A DNA stretch of 51,930 nucleotides. Source: Cyanobium sp. Cruz CV13-4-11 (GTDB taxonomy: Bacteria > Cyanobacteriota > Cyanobacteriia > PCC-6307 > Cyanobiaceae). The notes under the pieces were generated by a model. The model had not been told where the DNA came from, ran no database searches, and saw only the letters and a program-made list of their open reading frames with translations. A program made the translations under genes and the position numbers. Shown piece by piece: positions 26,331-35,732 of the stretch (positions within the stretch are counted from its first letter, which is position 1; the number at the start of each line of letters is the position of its first letter). The DNA lies in contig NZ_JAGQCH010000023.1 of the NCBI RefSeq assembly GCF_024346055.1, positions 1 through 51,930 of the forward strand, given 5' to 3'.

Positions 26331-28856
26331 ATGACCAGCACCCTCGCCCCCGTGATGGGCCTCCCCGAGCCCGGCACCTATGCCGATCCCCAGCGCAACG
26401 GCCTGGCGGCGAAGGATCTGCTCGACGGCCTCATCGAGCACCTCTTCTATTCCCTGGGCCGGCGGGTGCAGGAAGCCGACCGCCACGACCTCTACATGGC
26501 GCTCAGCTACGCCGTGCGTGACCGGCTGATGACCCGCTACCTGGCGGGTCTCGACGCCATCCTGGCCAGCCCGACCCGGGTGGTGGCCTACCTCTCGGCC
26601 GAGTTCCTGATCGGCCCCCAGCTCGGCAACAACCTGCTGATGCTCGGCATCCAGGAGGAGGCCGCCGAGGCCCTGCGGCTGTTCGGCATCAATGACATCG
26701 AGGAAATCCTCGACGTGGAGGAGGAGCCGGGCCTGGGCAACGGCGGTCTGGGTCGCCTGGCCGCCTGCTTCCTCGAATCCCTCGCCTCGCTCGAGATCCC
26801 CGCCACCGGCTACGGCATCCGCTACGAATTCGGCATCTTCGACCAGCTCATCCGCGACGGCTGGCAGGTGGAGATCACCGACAAATGGCTCAAGGGCGGC
26901 TGGCCCTGGGAAATCGTTCAACCGGAGAAGGCCTGTGTGGTGGGCTTCGGCGGCCACACCGAGAGCTACCGCGACGACCACGGCACCTACCGGGTGCGCT
27001 GGGTCCCGGGCGAACAGGCCATCGGCATTCCCCACGACGTGCCGGTGCTGGGCTACCGGGTCAACACCTGCGACCGGCTGCGGCTCTGGCGAGCCGAGGC
27101 CTGCGAATCCTTCGACTTCCAGACCTTCAACAGCGGCGATTTCTACGGCGCCGTCGAAAGGAAGGTGGGCTCGGAGACCCTCTCCAAGGTGCTCTATCCC
27201 AACGACGGCACCGATGCCGGACGGCGCCTGCGCCTGATGCAGCAGCACTTCTTCGTCAGCTGCTCGCTGCAGGACATGGTCCGCAGCCTCGAGGCCCGCG
27301 GCCTTCCCATCCAGGAGTTTCCCCAGCACTGGGCCGTCCAGCTCAACGACACCCACCCCTCGATCGCCGTCGCCGAACTGATGCGGCTGCTGCTCGACGA
27401 CAAGCACCTGGAGTGGGACGCCGCCTGGGCCATCACCACCGCCTGCCTCTCCTACACCAACCACACCCTGCTGCCGGAAGCCCTCGAGACGTGGGGCCTC
27501 GATCTCTTCGGCTCCCTGCTGCCCCGCCACCTGGAGCTGATCTTCGAGATCAACCACCGCTTTCTGCAGCAGGTGCGCCTCAGGCACCCCGGCAACGACG
27601 CCGTGCTGCGCCGCCTGTCGATCATCGATGAAGCCGGGGACAAGGCCGTGCGCATGGCCCACCTCGCCACCGTCGGCTCCCACCACGTCAACGGCGTCGC
27701 CGCCCTGCACAGCGCCCTGGTCAAGCAGGACCTGTTCCCCGAGTTCGCCGCCCTCTGGCCCGAGAAGTTCACCAACGTCACCAATGGCGTCACCCCCAGG
27801 CGCTGGCTGGCCCTGGCCAATCCGGCCCTGCATGCCCTGCTCTGCGACAGCATCGGCGCCGACTGGCTGGCCCAACCCCAGAGCCTCCGCCGCCTGGAGG
27901 AGTTCCAGCGGGACGGGGCCTTCCTGGAACGCTGGGCCCAGTGCAAGCGGACCGCCAAGCAACGCCTGGCCGGCTACATCCACCGGCAGCAGGCCTTGAG
28001 CGTCGACCCCGAAAGCCTCTTCGACGTGCAGGTGAAGCGCATCCACGAGTACAAGCGCCAGCACCTCAACGCCCTCCAGGTGATTGCCCAGTACCTGCGC
28101 ATCAAGAACGGACGCGCCGATGGCCTCGCCCCCCGCACCGTGATCTTCGGCGGCAAGGCCGCCCCGGGCTATGCCATGGCCAAGCTGATCATCCGTTTCA
28201 TCAACGGCATCGCCGATGTGGTGAACGCCGACCCCGACATGGACGGACGCCTGCGTGTCATCTTCCTGGCCGATTACAACGTCAAGCTCGGTGAGCGCGT
28301 CTACCCCGCCGCCGACCTCTCCGAGCAGATCTCCACCGCCGGCCTGGAAGCCTCCGGCACCGGCAACATGAAATTCATGATGAACGGCGCCCTCACCATC
28401 GGCACCCTCGATGGGGCGAACGTGGAAATCCGCGAGCAGGTGGGGGCCGACAACTTCTTCCTCTTCGGCCGCACCACCGAGGAGATCGGCCAACTGCGCG
28501 GTCACTATCGGCCCTGGGAGTGGCTGGGTGGCGATCCGCTGCTGGCGGAGGTGTTCGAGCTGATCGATCGGGGACACTTCAGCCAGGGGGACAGCGACCG
28601 GTTCCGGCCCCTGACGGACCAGCTGCGGGGGGGCGATCCGTTCTTCGTGCTGGCTGATTTCAGCGATTACCTCCGGGCCCAGGACGCCATCAACGCCACC
28701 TGGGCCGACCGCAACCGCTGGAATCTGATGGCCCTGCTGAACACCGCCCGCAGCGGCTTCTTCTCCTCCGATCGGGCCATCGGGGAGTACGCCGAACGGA
28801 TCTGGGACGTGACGCCCTCCCCGGTGGCCATGACAGGCAGCCCCTTGACCACCTGA
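26331..28856 (+). CDS. glgP: Glycogen phosphorylase
   Basis: 841 residues, the family length. It releases glucose-1-phosphate from glycogen, using PLP as a catalytic phosphate carrier. Motifs include AYLSAEFLIGPQLGNNL, EEPGLGNGGLGRLAACFLES, VQLNDTHPSIAVAELM and the PLP site EASGTGNMKFMMNGALTIGT. It is not in a glg operon here. A CTTAACC element (26283-26289) lies 42 nt before the start and could tie it to phosphate control. Confidence 0.96.
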   Translation: MTSTLAPVMGLPEPGTYADPQRNGLAAKDLLDGLIEHLFYSLGRRVQEADRHDLYMALSYAVRDRLMTRYLAGLDAILASPTRVVAYLSAEFLIGPQLGNNLLMLGIQEEAAEALRLFGINDIEEILDVEEEPGLGNGGLGRLAACFLESLASLEIPATGYGIRYEFGIFDQLIRDGWQVEITDKWLKGGWPWEIVQPEKACVVGFGGHTESYRDDHGTYRVRWVPGEQAIGIPHDVPVLGYRVNTCDRLRLWRAEACESFDFQTFNSGDFYGAVERKVGSETLSKVLYPNDGTDAGRRLRLMQQHFFVSCSLQDMVRSLEARGLPIQEFPQHWAVQLNDTHPSIAVAELMRLLLDDKHLEWDAAWAITTACLSYTNHTLLPEALETWGLDLFGSLLPRHLELIFEINHRFLQQVRLRHPGNDAVLRRLSIIDEAGDKAVRMAHLATVGSHHVNGVAALHSALVKQDLFPEFAALWPEKFTNVTNGVTPRRWLALANPALHALLCDSIGADWLAQPQSLRRLEEFQRDGAFLERWAQCKRTAKQRLAGYIHRQQALSVDPESLFDVQVKRIHEYKRQHLNALQVIAQYLRIKNGRADGLAPRTVIFGGKAAPGYAMAKLIIRFINGIADVVNADPDMDGRLRVIFLADYNVKLGERVYPAADLSEQISTAGLEASGTGNMKFMMNGALTIGTLDGANVEIREQVGADNFFLFGRTTEEIGQLRGHYRPWEWLGGDPLLAEVFELIDRGHFSQGDSDRFRPLTDQLRGGDPFFVLADFSDYLRAQDAINATWADRNRWNLMALLNTARSGFFSSDRAIGEYAERIWDVTPSPVAMTGSPLTT

Positions 28857-28901
28857 TCCTTAACCGTGCGTCAGCATGGTGGTCGCATCCAGGAGTCCCC
28901 C

Positions 28902-29318
28902 ATGACCTCCCCCTCCCCAGCGGCAGCCCTGACCACGATGCGGCTCCTGGCGCAGAAGCAGAACCTGCGCAGCTTCGCAGCCGGGGAGGTGATCTTCCGT
29001 ACGGGTGATGAGGGGGCGTCCGTCTTCGGGATCGTCGATGGCGAGGTGGAGATCGACTGGGGCCAGGAGCACCACGGCGAAATCCTCGGCCCTGGCAGCA
29101 GCTTCGGGGTGGGGGCGCTGGTGGACAACCAGCATCGACGCGTCGGCACGGCCACCGCCCTGCGGGACACCCAACTGCTGGAGATGAACCGGGAGGAATT
29201 CCTGTTCGCCCTACAGGAACTGCCGATGTTCGCCCTGGAGATGCTCCACGGCCTGGAAGATCGCCTGGGCCACATCAAGCAGCCCAGCGGCGATCTCAGC
29301 CAGCCACCCCAGGCATGA
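28902..29318 (+). CDS. Stand-alone cyclic-nucleotide-binding domain protein
   Basis: 138 residues, consisting almost entirely of one cNMP-binding beta-roll (about 12-125): SFAAGEVIFRTGDEGASVFGIVDG, then LGPGSSFGVGALVDNQHRRVGTATAL. No DNA-binding or membrane domain is attached. The ATG at 28902 was chosen; an in-frame start at 28866 adds 12 residues. It follows glgP by 46 nt and its end overlaps the convergent sqr gene by 23 nt. It may be a cAMP-responsive accessory protein; its partner is unknown. Confidence 0.8.
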   Translation: MTSPSPAAALTTMRLLAQKQNLRSFAAGEVIFRTGDEGASVFGIVDGEVEIDWGQEHHGEILGPGSSFGVGALVDNQHRRVGTATALRDTQLLEMNREEFLFALQELPMFALEMLHGLEDRLGHIKQPSGDLSQPPQA

Positions 29319-30528
29319 AGCGCCGCTCGTGGGGGGCTCCCTTGAGCATGCGGTTCCAGTAGATCCAGGGCAGCACATCCTTCTTCACCACCCACATGCT
29401 CCAGCGCTCCTGGGTGGGGTCGAGGGGGAAGGAGGGTACGGGCTGGGCGTCGTAGTTGAACTCGGCCATGATCACGCGCCCATAGCCGGTGATCAGCGGA
29501 CAGCAGGCATAACCGTCGTAGCGGGCGGCCAGGGGCTGGCCATCGAGGTGGGCCAGCAGGTTGGCCACCAGCACCGGCGCCTGGCCCCGCACGGCGGCAG
29601 CGGTCTTGGAGTTGGGCAGCGAGGAAACATCACCGAGGGAGAAGACGTTGGGATGGCGCACGTGCTGGGTGGTGAACTTGTCCACGTCCACCCAGCCGCC
29701 CGGGCCCGCCACCGCCAGGGGGCTGGTGGCCACCACCTCCGGGGCCGCCATCGGCGGGGTGACATGCAGCATCCCGAAGGGGAGCACCTCCTCCCGCACC
29801 GTGTCGCCGTCCTTGACGGCGAAGACCGCCTCCTTGCTGGCGGCGCGCACTTCCTTGAGGGTGTGCTGGTAGTGGGGCTCGATGCCGCGGCGGGCCACCA
29901 CCTGGCGCAGGGGTTCGGCGAAGGTGGGAATGGCGAAGATCCCCGGTGTGGCGGTGGCGTAGATCACCCGGGTGGTCGCCGCGACCGCAGGCGAGCGCTT
30001 GAAGACGTCGTCGGCCAGGTACATGATCTTCTGGGGCGCCCCGGCGCACTTGATCGGCGTGTCCGGGAAGGTGAAGATCGCGTTGCCGCCGGAGAAGGAC
30101 TGGATCGTGGTCCAGGTGTAATCGACCAGATCCTTGGAATAGTTGCTGGTGATGCCGTTCGTGCCGAGGGCCTCCGGCAGACCCTTGATCCGGTCCCAGC
30201 AGAGCTTGATGCCGGTGGCCACCACCAGGGCGTCGTAGTGGAGCGTTTCGCCGTCGGTGCTGGTCACGGTGCCGGCCACGGGATCGAAACCGGCGGCGGC
30301 GGCGCGGATCCAACGCACCCCCTCGGGAATCAGGTCGGCCTCGGAGCGGCGGGTCTGCTCCAGGGTGAAGACGCCAGCGCCCACCAGGGTCCAGCCCGGT
30401 TGGTAGTAGTGGTCGGAGGAGGGCTCGAGGATGGCGATCTCCAGGCCCGGCCGCGCCCGCTTGAGCTGGCTGGCCACGGTGAGGCCCGCTGCCCCTCCGC
30501 CGACGATCAGGATCTGGTGATGGGCCAT
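29296..30528 (-). CDS. sqr: Type II sulfide:quinone oxidoreductase
   Basis: FAD enzyme oxidising sulfide to sulfane sulfur while reducing quinone at the membrane surface. This 410-residue protein has GGGAAGLTVASQL for FAD binding and the two redox cysteine sites of type II enzymes: C161 in PIKCAGAPQKIMYL and C343 (or C342) in YACCPLITGYG, as in the human/SQRDL-type enzyme. The start is ATG 30528; 30543 is an alternative. It is the first gene of the sulfur region and may protect against sulfide or feed persulfide to the rhodanese and encapsulin pathway. Confidence 0.9.
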   Translation of the reverse strand: MAHHQILIVGGGAAGLTVASQLKRARPGLEIAILEPSSDHYYQPGWTLVGAGVFTLEQTRRSEADLIPEGVRWIRAAAAGFDPVAGTVTSTDGETLHYDALVVATGIKLCWDRIKGLPEALGTNGITSNYSKDLVDYTWTTIQSFSGGNAIFTFPDTPIKCAGAPQKIMYLADDVFKRSPAVAATTRVIYATATPGIFAIPTFAEPLRQVVARRGIEPHYQHTLKEVRAASKEAVFAVKDGDTVREEVLPFGMLHVTPPMAAPEVVATSPLAVAGPGGWVDVDKFTTQHVRHPNVFSLGDVSSLPNSKTAAAVRGQAPVLVANLLAHLDGQPLAARYDGYACCPLITGYGRVIMAEFNYDAQPVPSFPLDPTQERWSMWVVKKDVLPWIYWNRMLKGAPHERRFMPGVAG

Positions 30529-30636
30529 GGAACGGGAATGCAACGCAGGGTGCCAGGCAGCGGGGAGGCAGAAATGTCACGCTCGCTACCTTTACCGGCG
30601 CCGTGGCACCAGACTGAAGGTATCGAGAACCGGAGC

Positions 30637-30855
30637 ATGGCGATGTTCCTGAAAGTACGCCACAACGATGACGCCAGCCTCGTGGAGGTGTTGAACGTCA
30701 AGCAGTTGTTCAACCCGTTCGACACCCGGGTCGAGGCCCGGCTCCATGGCGGCGAGGAGATGCAGGATCCCCATGAGTACGCCAAGGTCGACCTGTTCTT
30801 TCCCTCCGGGGAGGCCCTGCCCCGGTGCTGGCTCGATTCCCACTACCAGAGCTGA
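30637..30855 (+). CDS. Small conserved cyanobacterial protein, 72 residues
   Basis: A short acidic protein of the type MAMFLKVRHNDD, LVEVLNVKQLFNPF, DLFFPSGEALPRCWLDSHY. I have a memory of near-identical hypothetical proteins in picocyanobacteria, always close to this length. It has no signal peptide or membrane helix. It is divergent from sqr (108 nt) and precedes the CDF gene by 35 nt. Function unknown. Confidence 0.75.
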   Translation: MAMFLKVRHNDDASLVEVLNVKQLFNPFDTRVEARLHGGEEMQDPHEYAKVDLFFPSGEALPRCWLDSHYQS

Positions 30856-30890
30856 AGGCCAGCCGAGGCCAGCGCTGCTAAGAGGCCTCC

Positions 30891-31868
30891 ATGGCGTCCC
30901 ATTCCCACCAACACAAGCAAGCCCACGAGCACGGCCATCAGCACCCCCAGGGTTCGCCCCGGGCCTTCTTCTGGGGGGTGCTTCTGAACAGCGCCCTGTC
31001 CGGGCTGCAGCTGGCGATCGGCATCGGCTTCGGCTCCCTGGCCCTGATCGGTGATGCCATTCACAACCTCGGTGACGTGGGCGGGCTGCTGTTCGGCTGG
31101 GGGGCCGAAAAGCTCAGCTCAAGGCCGGCCACGGCCCGCTTCACCTACGGCTACGGCCGCAGCACCCAGCTGGCCTCGCTGATGAACGCAGCCCTGATCC
31201 TGATGGCGGCCGGGGTGGTGATCGTCGAGGGGGTGCAGCGGCTGCTGGATCCGGTGCCGGTGGTGAGCGGCCCGGTGGCCTGGGCGGCGGCGGCCGGCAT
31301 CGTGGTGAACCTGCTCTCGGCCCGGCTGTTCGGCGCCGGCCATCATCACGATCTGAACCGGCGGGCAGCGGTGGTGCACCTGCTCACCGATGCCGCCGTC
31401 TCGGCCGCGGTGCTGGTCAGCGCCCTGTTGATGACGCTGTTGGGCTGGCCGTGGCTGGATGCCGCCACCGCCATCGGCGTGGGGCTGGCCGTGGCCTGGA
31501 GCGGCTGGGAGCTGCTGGGTGAGGCCCTCAGTGCCTCCCTCGATGCCGTGCCCCGGGGCATCGACCTGGCCGCGGTGGAGGCGGCCCTGCGCAGCCTGCC
31601 CGGCGTGGAGAACGTCCACCATCTGCATGTCTGGGGCATGAGCACCTCCCGCACGGCGCTCACGGCCCACCTGGGCCGGCCCACCGCCGGCGGGGATGGG
31701 GGGGAGCTGCTGCAGCTGGCCCAGCAGCGGCTGGCGGACCTTGGCATCACCCACAGCACGATCCAGATCGAACCGCCCGGGGGCTGCTCGCAGGCCCCGA
31801 TCAGCCGTCCAGAGGCATTCGGCTTGCCTTCTTGTCCTGCTCCAGAACCTGCTCCACCAGGATCTTGA
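30891..31868 (+). CDS. Cation diffusion facilitator (Zn/Co exporter)
   Basis: 325 residues. A His-rich N-terminus (SHSHQHKQAHEHGHQH) is followed by six membrane helices, with metal-binding HNLGD in helix 2 and HLLTDAA in helix 5, then a cytoplasmic domain (VHHLHVWGMS). These are the marks of CzcD/ZitB-type Zn2+/H+ antiporters. The final ~20 residues run into the convergent cysW by 68 nt, an unusually long overlap; the tail after QIEPPGG looks unconserved, suggesting that a lost stop codon extended it. Confidence 0.9.
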   Translation: MASHSHQHKQAHEHGHQHPQGSPRAFFWGVLLNSALSGLQLAIGIGFGSLALIGDAIHNLGDVGGLLFGWGAEKLSSRPATARFTYGYGRSTQLASLMNAALILMAAGVVIVEGVQRLLDPVPVVSGPVAWAAAAGIVVNLLSARLFGAGHHHDLNRRAAVVHLLTDAAVSAAVLVSALLMTLLGWPWLDAATAIGVGLAVAWSGWELLGEALSASLDAVPRGIDLAAVEAALRSLPGVENVHHLHVWGMSTSRTALTAHLGRPTAGGDGGELLQLAQQRLADLGITHSTIQIEPPGGCSQAPISRPEAFGLPSCPAPEPAPPGS

Positions 31869-32706
31869 GCAGCAGCGACACGATCGCCACGCCCCCCAGC
31901 ACCATTGCCGCGCCGAAGGCCAGCTCGGTCTGGTAGTTCTTGTAGGCGTCCTCCACGAACAGGGGCAGGGTTTGGGTGAGGCCCTCAATGTTGCCGCTGA
32001 CCACCGCCACGGCTCCGAACTCGCCCAGGGCCCGGGCCGTGGTGAGAATCAGGCCGTAGAGGGCGGCCCAGCGCACCGAGGGGAGCGTCACCTTCCAGAA
32101 CACCTGCCAGTTGGTGGCGCCCAGGGTGCGGGCGGCCTCCTCCTGCTCCCAGCCCTCCTCCTCCAGCAACGGGATCACCTCCCGGGCCATGAAGGGGAAG
32201 GTGACGATGATGGTGGCCAGCACAATCCCAGGCCAGGAGAAAATGATCTTCCAGCCCAGGCTCTCGATGACACCCCCCAGCAGGCCATGGGTGGGGCTGT
32301 AGAGCAGCACCAGCATCAGGCCCACCACCACCGGCGAGATCGAGAAGGGCAGGTCGATGACGCTAAGCAGCAGCGCCTTGCCGCGGAACTCACGGCGGGC
32401 AATGGCGGTGGCCGCCGCCAGGCCGAAGATGACGTTGCAGGGCACGGCCACGGCGGTGGCGAACAGGGTGAGCCGCAGGGCGGACAGCAGTTCGTGGGAC
32501 TGGAAGTTCTCCAGGAAGGGGCCCACCCCCTTGGCGAAGGCCGAGGCCACCACGCTCAGGGCCGGCAGCAGGATCACCACCCCGACGTAGAGGCAGGCGA
32601 TCAGCGGGATCAGGATGGCCGGCAGGTCCAGGCCCTGGCGGCGCGATCGCTTGGCTGGAGTGGGCGTGGGCCTGGGGGTCTCCAGGGTGGGAACAACGAT
32701 GCTCAT
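31801..32706 (-). CDS. cysW: Sulfate ABC transporter permease CysW
   Basis: 301 residues with about six membrane helices and the permease EAA loop (EEAARTLGATNWQVFWKVTLP). It pairs with CysT in the plasma membrane and is driven by CysA. It begins 36 nt after cysT. In cyanobacteria the cys transporter is induced by sulfur starvation under CysR control, and a CysR-type gene lies 2.8 kb away. Confidence 0.95.
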   Translation of the reverse strand: MSIVVPTLETPRPTPTPAKRSRRQGLDLPAILIPLIACLYVGVVILLPALSVVASAFAKGVGPFLENFQSHELLSALRLTLFATAVAVPCNVIFGLAAATAIARREFRGKALLLSVIDLPFSISPVVVGLMLVLLYSPTHGLLGGVIESLGWKIIFSWPGIVLATIIVTFPFMAREVIPLLEEEGWEQEEAARTLGATNWQVFWKVTLPSVRWAALYGLILTTARALGEFGAVAVVSGNIEGLTQTLPLFVEDAYKNYQTELAFGAAMVLGGVAIVSLLLKILVEQVLEQDKKASRMPLDG

Positions 32707-32742
32707 GGGAAATGAATCAACGCAAGGGAAGCTGGAGGGACA

Positions 32743-33594
32743 TCAGGCCGAATCACCCTGGTAGCGCTGGCCCCAGACCTGCAGCAGGTTGATCACCAGC
32801 AGGCTGAACAGGGAAAAGATCAGCATCACCGAACCGATCACGGTGGCGGCCTCGAAGTCGTACTCCTCGAGTTTCTGGATGATCAGGGTGGGTGTGATCA
32901 GGTCCTTGAAGGGCACGTTGCTGGAGATCATCACCACCGAGCCGTATTCGCCCACAGCCCGGCTGTAGCCCTGGGCCACCCCGCCGAGGATCGCCGGCAG
33001 CAACTGGGGCAGCACCACCCGCACGGTGGTCTGCAGGGGCGAGGCCCCCAGGCACCAGGAGGCTTCCTCCTGCTCCCTCTCCAGGGAACGCAGCACCGGC
33101 TCCACGGTCCGCACCACGAAGGGCAGCGAGATGAACACCATCGCCACCGTCACCCCGGGGGCGGCAAAGGCCACCTTGAGGCCGAAGGCCTCGTTCAGCG
33201 GTTGCCCCAGCCAGCCGTTGGTGCTGTACACGGCCGTGAGCGCCAACCCGGCCACGGCGGTGGGCAGGGCGAAGGGCAGATCGATCAGGGCATCCAGCAC
33301 CCGCTGGCCGGGAAAGCGGCAGCGCACCAGCGCCCAGGCCACCACCAGACCGAAGACGCCGTTGATCACACTGGCCACCAGGGCCAGGCCGAAGCTCACC
33401 CGGTAGGTGGCGAGGGCCTCCGGGGTGGTGGCCATCTCCCAGAAACCGACGGGCCCCACTTCTGCGGCCCTGAGCAGCATGGCCCCCAGGGGCAGGAAGA
33501 GGATCAGGCCCAGGTAGGTCCAGGTGATGCGCCAGGGCCAGCTGGGCAGGCTCAGGGAAGGGGGGCGCCAGCGGCGCAGCGGGGCGGGGGTCAT
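32743..33594 (-). CDS. cysT: Sulfate ABC transporter permease CysT
   Basis: 283 residues from ATG 33594. It has six membrane helices and the EAA loop EQEEASWCLGASPLQTTVRVVLPQ. The upstream in-frame start at 33633 adds 13 residues and would crowd the promoter shared with the divergent cysA, so 33594 is preferred. It is the first gene of the cysTW pair. Confidence 0.93.
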   Translation of the reverse strand: MTPAPLRRWRPPSLSLPSWPWRITWTYLGLILFLPLGAMLLRAAEVGPVGFWEMATTPEALATYRVSFGLALVASVINGVFGLVVAWALVRCRFPGQRVLDALIDLPFALPTAVAGLALTAVYSTNGWLGQPLNEAFGLKVAFAAPGVTVAMVFISLPFVVRTVEPVLRSLEREQEEASWCLGASPLQTTVRVVLPQLLPAILGGVAQGYSRAVGEYGSVVMISSNVPFKDLITPTLIIQKLEEYDFEAATVIGSVMLIFSLFSLLVINLLQVWGQRYQGDSA

Positions 33595-33698
33595 CGGGGC
33601 GCCGGATCGGCGTGGTGGCGCTGACCGTATCACTGTAGCCGGTTTAAAGCGCGGTTCAGCGGTGTGTTTACCGGTATAGTCGACACTCCACTGCCACC
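33595..33698. promoter_or_regulatory. Divergent promoter region of cysT and cysA
   Basis: A 104-nt gap that turns AT-richer near its right end (GGTTTAAAGC, GTGTGTTTACCGGTATAGTCG). TATAGT at 33675-33680 resembles a -10 box for cysA, but no -35 is obvious, as is common for activator-dependent promoters; CysR is the natural candidate activator. Confidence 0.4.
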
Positions 33699-34733
33699 AT
33701 GGCCGTTCCGATGGGCATTCGCGTCGCCAACGTCAGCAAGAGCTTCGGCGATTTCCGCGCCGTGGACGACGTCAGCGTCGACGTGGAAAGCGGCTCCCTG
33801 GTGGCCCTGCTGGGGCCGTCCGGATCGGGCAAGAGCACCCTGCTGCGCCTGATCGCCGGGCTGGAGGAGGCCGATGCCGGCCGCATCTGGATCACCGGCG
33901 AGGAGGCCACCCAACGCTCGGTGCAGGAGCGCCAGGTGGGCTTCGTGTTCCAGCACTTCGCCCTGTTCAAGCACCGCAACGTGCGCCGCAATGTGGCCTT
34001 CGGCCTCGAGCTGCGCCGCTGGAAGCCCGAGGCGATCCGCCGCCGGGTGGACGAGCTGCTCGACCTGGTCCACCTGCGGGGCTATGGCAGCCGCTTCCCC
34101 TCCCAGCTCTCCGGCGGCCAGCGTCAGCGGGTGGCCCTGGCCCGGGCCCTGGCGGTGCAGCCCCAGGTGCTGCTGCTCGATGAACCCTTCAGCGCCCTCG
34201 ATGCCAAGGTGCGCAAGGAGCTGCGCGCCTGGCTGCGCAACCTCCACGACGAGATGCACGTCACCACCGTGATCGTGACCCACGACCAGGAGGAGGCCAT
34301 GGAGGTGGCCGATCGGATCGTGGTGATGAACGAAGGGAGGGTGGAGCAGATCGGCTCTCCGGCGGAGATCTACGACCATCCCGCCTCCCCCTTCGTGATG
34401 AGCTTCGTGGGGGCCGTCAACGAACTGCCCAGCGGCGCCCTGCCCGTGCACCGGGGAGCCGTACCGCCGCTGCCGGCGGAAGGAAGGATCTTCGTGCGCC
34501 CCCACCACGTGCAGGTGCATGCCACCCCCCAGCCGGGCACCGTGCCGGCACGCCTGCGGCGCCTCACCCACATGGGCCGCGACCTGCAGGCGGAACTGGT
34601 GCTCGATACCGAAGAGGTGGTGGTGGCCCAGTTCCCCCGGGAAGAGGTGGACTACGCCAACCTGAAGCCCGGCGACCGACTGCATGTGATCAGTCGCCAG
34701 GCCCACGCCTTCCAGCCGGACTATTCGATCTGA
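33699..34733 (+). CDS. cysA: Sulfate ABC transporter ATPase CysA
   Basis: 344 residues; Walker [17 protein letters not shown], signature [15 protein letters not shown], Walker [13 protein letters not shown] and switch His in [11 protein letters not shown]. The C-terminal TOBE-like domain (about 240-344) is typical of sulfate/molybdate ATPases. It powers sulfate uptake through CysTW with SbpA. The ATG at 33699 is used; 33711 ([12 protein letters not shown]) is equally possible. Its stop abuts the next convergent gene. Confidence 0.95.
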   Translation: MAVPMGIRVANVSKSFGDFRAVDDVSVDVESGSLVALLGPSGSGKSTLLRLIAGLEEADAGRIWITGEEATQRSVQERQVGFVFQHFALFKHRNVRRNVAFGLELRRWKPEAIRRRVDELLDLVHLRGYGSRFPSQLSGGQRQRVALARALAVQPQVLLLDEPFSALDAKVRKELRAWLRNLHDEMHVTTVIVTHDQEEAMEVADRIVVMNEGRVEQIGSPAEIYDHPASPFVMSFVGAVNELPSGALPVHRGAVPPLPAEGRIFVRPHHVQVHATPQPGTVPARLRRLTHMGRDLQAELVLDTEEVVVAQFPREEVDYANLKPGDRLHVISRQAHAFQPDYSI

Positions 34734-34925
34734 TCAGTCGATCTGGGCGGCAGCGGCGCGGTGCCGCGGAGGTTCGGAATGAACCTCCGCCAGGCGGGCA
34801 TCGGCGAGGTACTGGGCCACGGCCAGGGGATCCTGGTGGCGCAGCAGCTCACCGTTACGGAAGACGAGGGTGAAGCGTTGGGGCTGGGGCTCATTGAGCC
34901 TGGAGCGGAAGTACTGGGCGGCCAT
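34734..34925 (-). CDS. Small protein next to cysR, 63 residues
   Basis: MAAQYFRSRLNEPQPQRF followed by LVFRNGELLRHQDPLAVAQYL. Basic and soluble, with no membrane segment. The ATG at 34925 is preferred to 34994, whose extra 23 residues look unlike protein. Its stop abuts the cysA stop and it lies 77 nt past cysR on the same strand, so it may be co-transcribed with cysR. Function unknown. Confidence 0.6.
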   Translation of the reverse strand: MAAQYFRSRLNEPQPQRFTLVFRNGELLRHQDPLAVAQYLADARLAEVHSEPPRHRAAAAQID

Positions 34926-35002
34926 GTCGGTGGGTGTTGATGCGTGGGTGTTGATGAACAGAAAGAACGCTGAGAATTCGGCGCTGAGACGCATCGGCGC
35001 GC

Positions 35003-35554
35003 TCAGGGGATGCTGACCATCAGGTCGGTGTCACTCACCTGATGCAGCAGGCCGAGGCGCTTGAAATGGTTGAGGGTCTTGGTGACCGTCACCCGGGTGA
35101 GGCCGCAGATCTCCGCCAGGGCCTGATGGGTGAGGTTCATGTCCCGCAGGGACAGCCGGTAGCCCCGGCTGCTGACCTGGCCGAAGCGGATGCCGATCCA
35201 GCGCAGCAGGCTCAGCAGCCGGGACTCGGCGCCGCGGACCCGGTTGATCTCGAACAGTTCTTCGGTGTTGCGGATCTGGTGGTGCAGGAAGGCCAGGATC
35301 TCGGCCTCGCTGGGATGGCCCTGCTCCACCACGACGGTGGACAGGCACTGGATCTCCACCGGCCGCAGGGCTGAGTAGGCATTGGTCACCCAGTCGCCCG
35401 GGCCCCAGAGGCCCAGGGTGAAGGATTCGCCTTCCTCGTCGTGGGACGCGGTGCGGATGTAGCCGTCCTGGATTCTCCAGTGCAGCCCATCGGGCAGGAC
35501 GTCATGGGGCAGGAGCGTGAGGCGGAGAGCCTGGGGTGGGCGTGAGGTGGTCAT
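35003..35554 (-). CDS. cysR: Crp-family regulator of sulfate uptake (CysR)
   Basis: 183 residues. A small beta domain without a clear cyclic-nucleotide pocket is followed by a helix-turn-helix in MNLTHQALAEICGLTRVTVTKTL. CysR of Synechococcus elongatus is a Crp-family protein lying among sulfate-permease genes and needed for their expression. Position between cysA and the sulfate-binding protein genes supports this assignment. Confidence 0.85.
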   Translation of the reverse strand: MTTSRPPQALRLTLLPHDVLPDGLHWRIQDGYIRTASHDEEGESFTLGLWGPGDWVTNAYSALRPVEIQCLSTVVVEQGHPSEAEILAFLHHQIRNTEELFEINRVRGAESRLLSLLRWIGIRFGQVSSRGYRLSLRDMNLTHQALAEICGLTRVTVTKTLNHFKRLGLLHQVSDTDLMVSIP

Positions 35555-35680
35555 GGCCGCAGGAAAGAAGGGATAGGTACGGGGTCATCTGGGCAGAGCA
35601 AACGGCCAGCGATCGGCTGGCAACAGGCATTCGCCGACAACAGCACATGGGGAGCCTGCGGGGACCCCCAAACCATACCT

Positions 35681-35702
35681 CACATTCCCCATCGGCAATG
35701 TG
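35681..35702. promoter_or_regulatory. Inverted repeat and CCCATCGG element
   Basis: CACATT and AATGTG flank 10 nt that include CCCCATCGG. The same CCCATCGG core returns at 36233-36240 and 36295-36302, before sbpA. The site lies between the rrf2 end and cysR, and could be an operator for CysR or the Rrf2 protein. Assignment is speculative. Confidence 0.35.
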
Positions 35703-35732
35703 GTCTATTTAACGATCCTGGACGTCCCAGCC

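Noticed and set aside
28859..28865. CTTAACC after glgP as a Pho box for the cNMP-binding gene
   Set aside because: It is a single unit with no second repeat at 11 nt, so it is too weak to call.
28902..29318. Stand-alone cNMP-binding protein as part of a family 2B encapsulin
   Set aside because: It is 25 kb from srpI, and SrpI is of the 2A type without such a domain.
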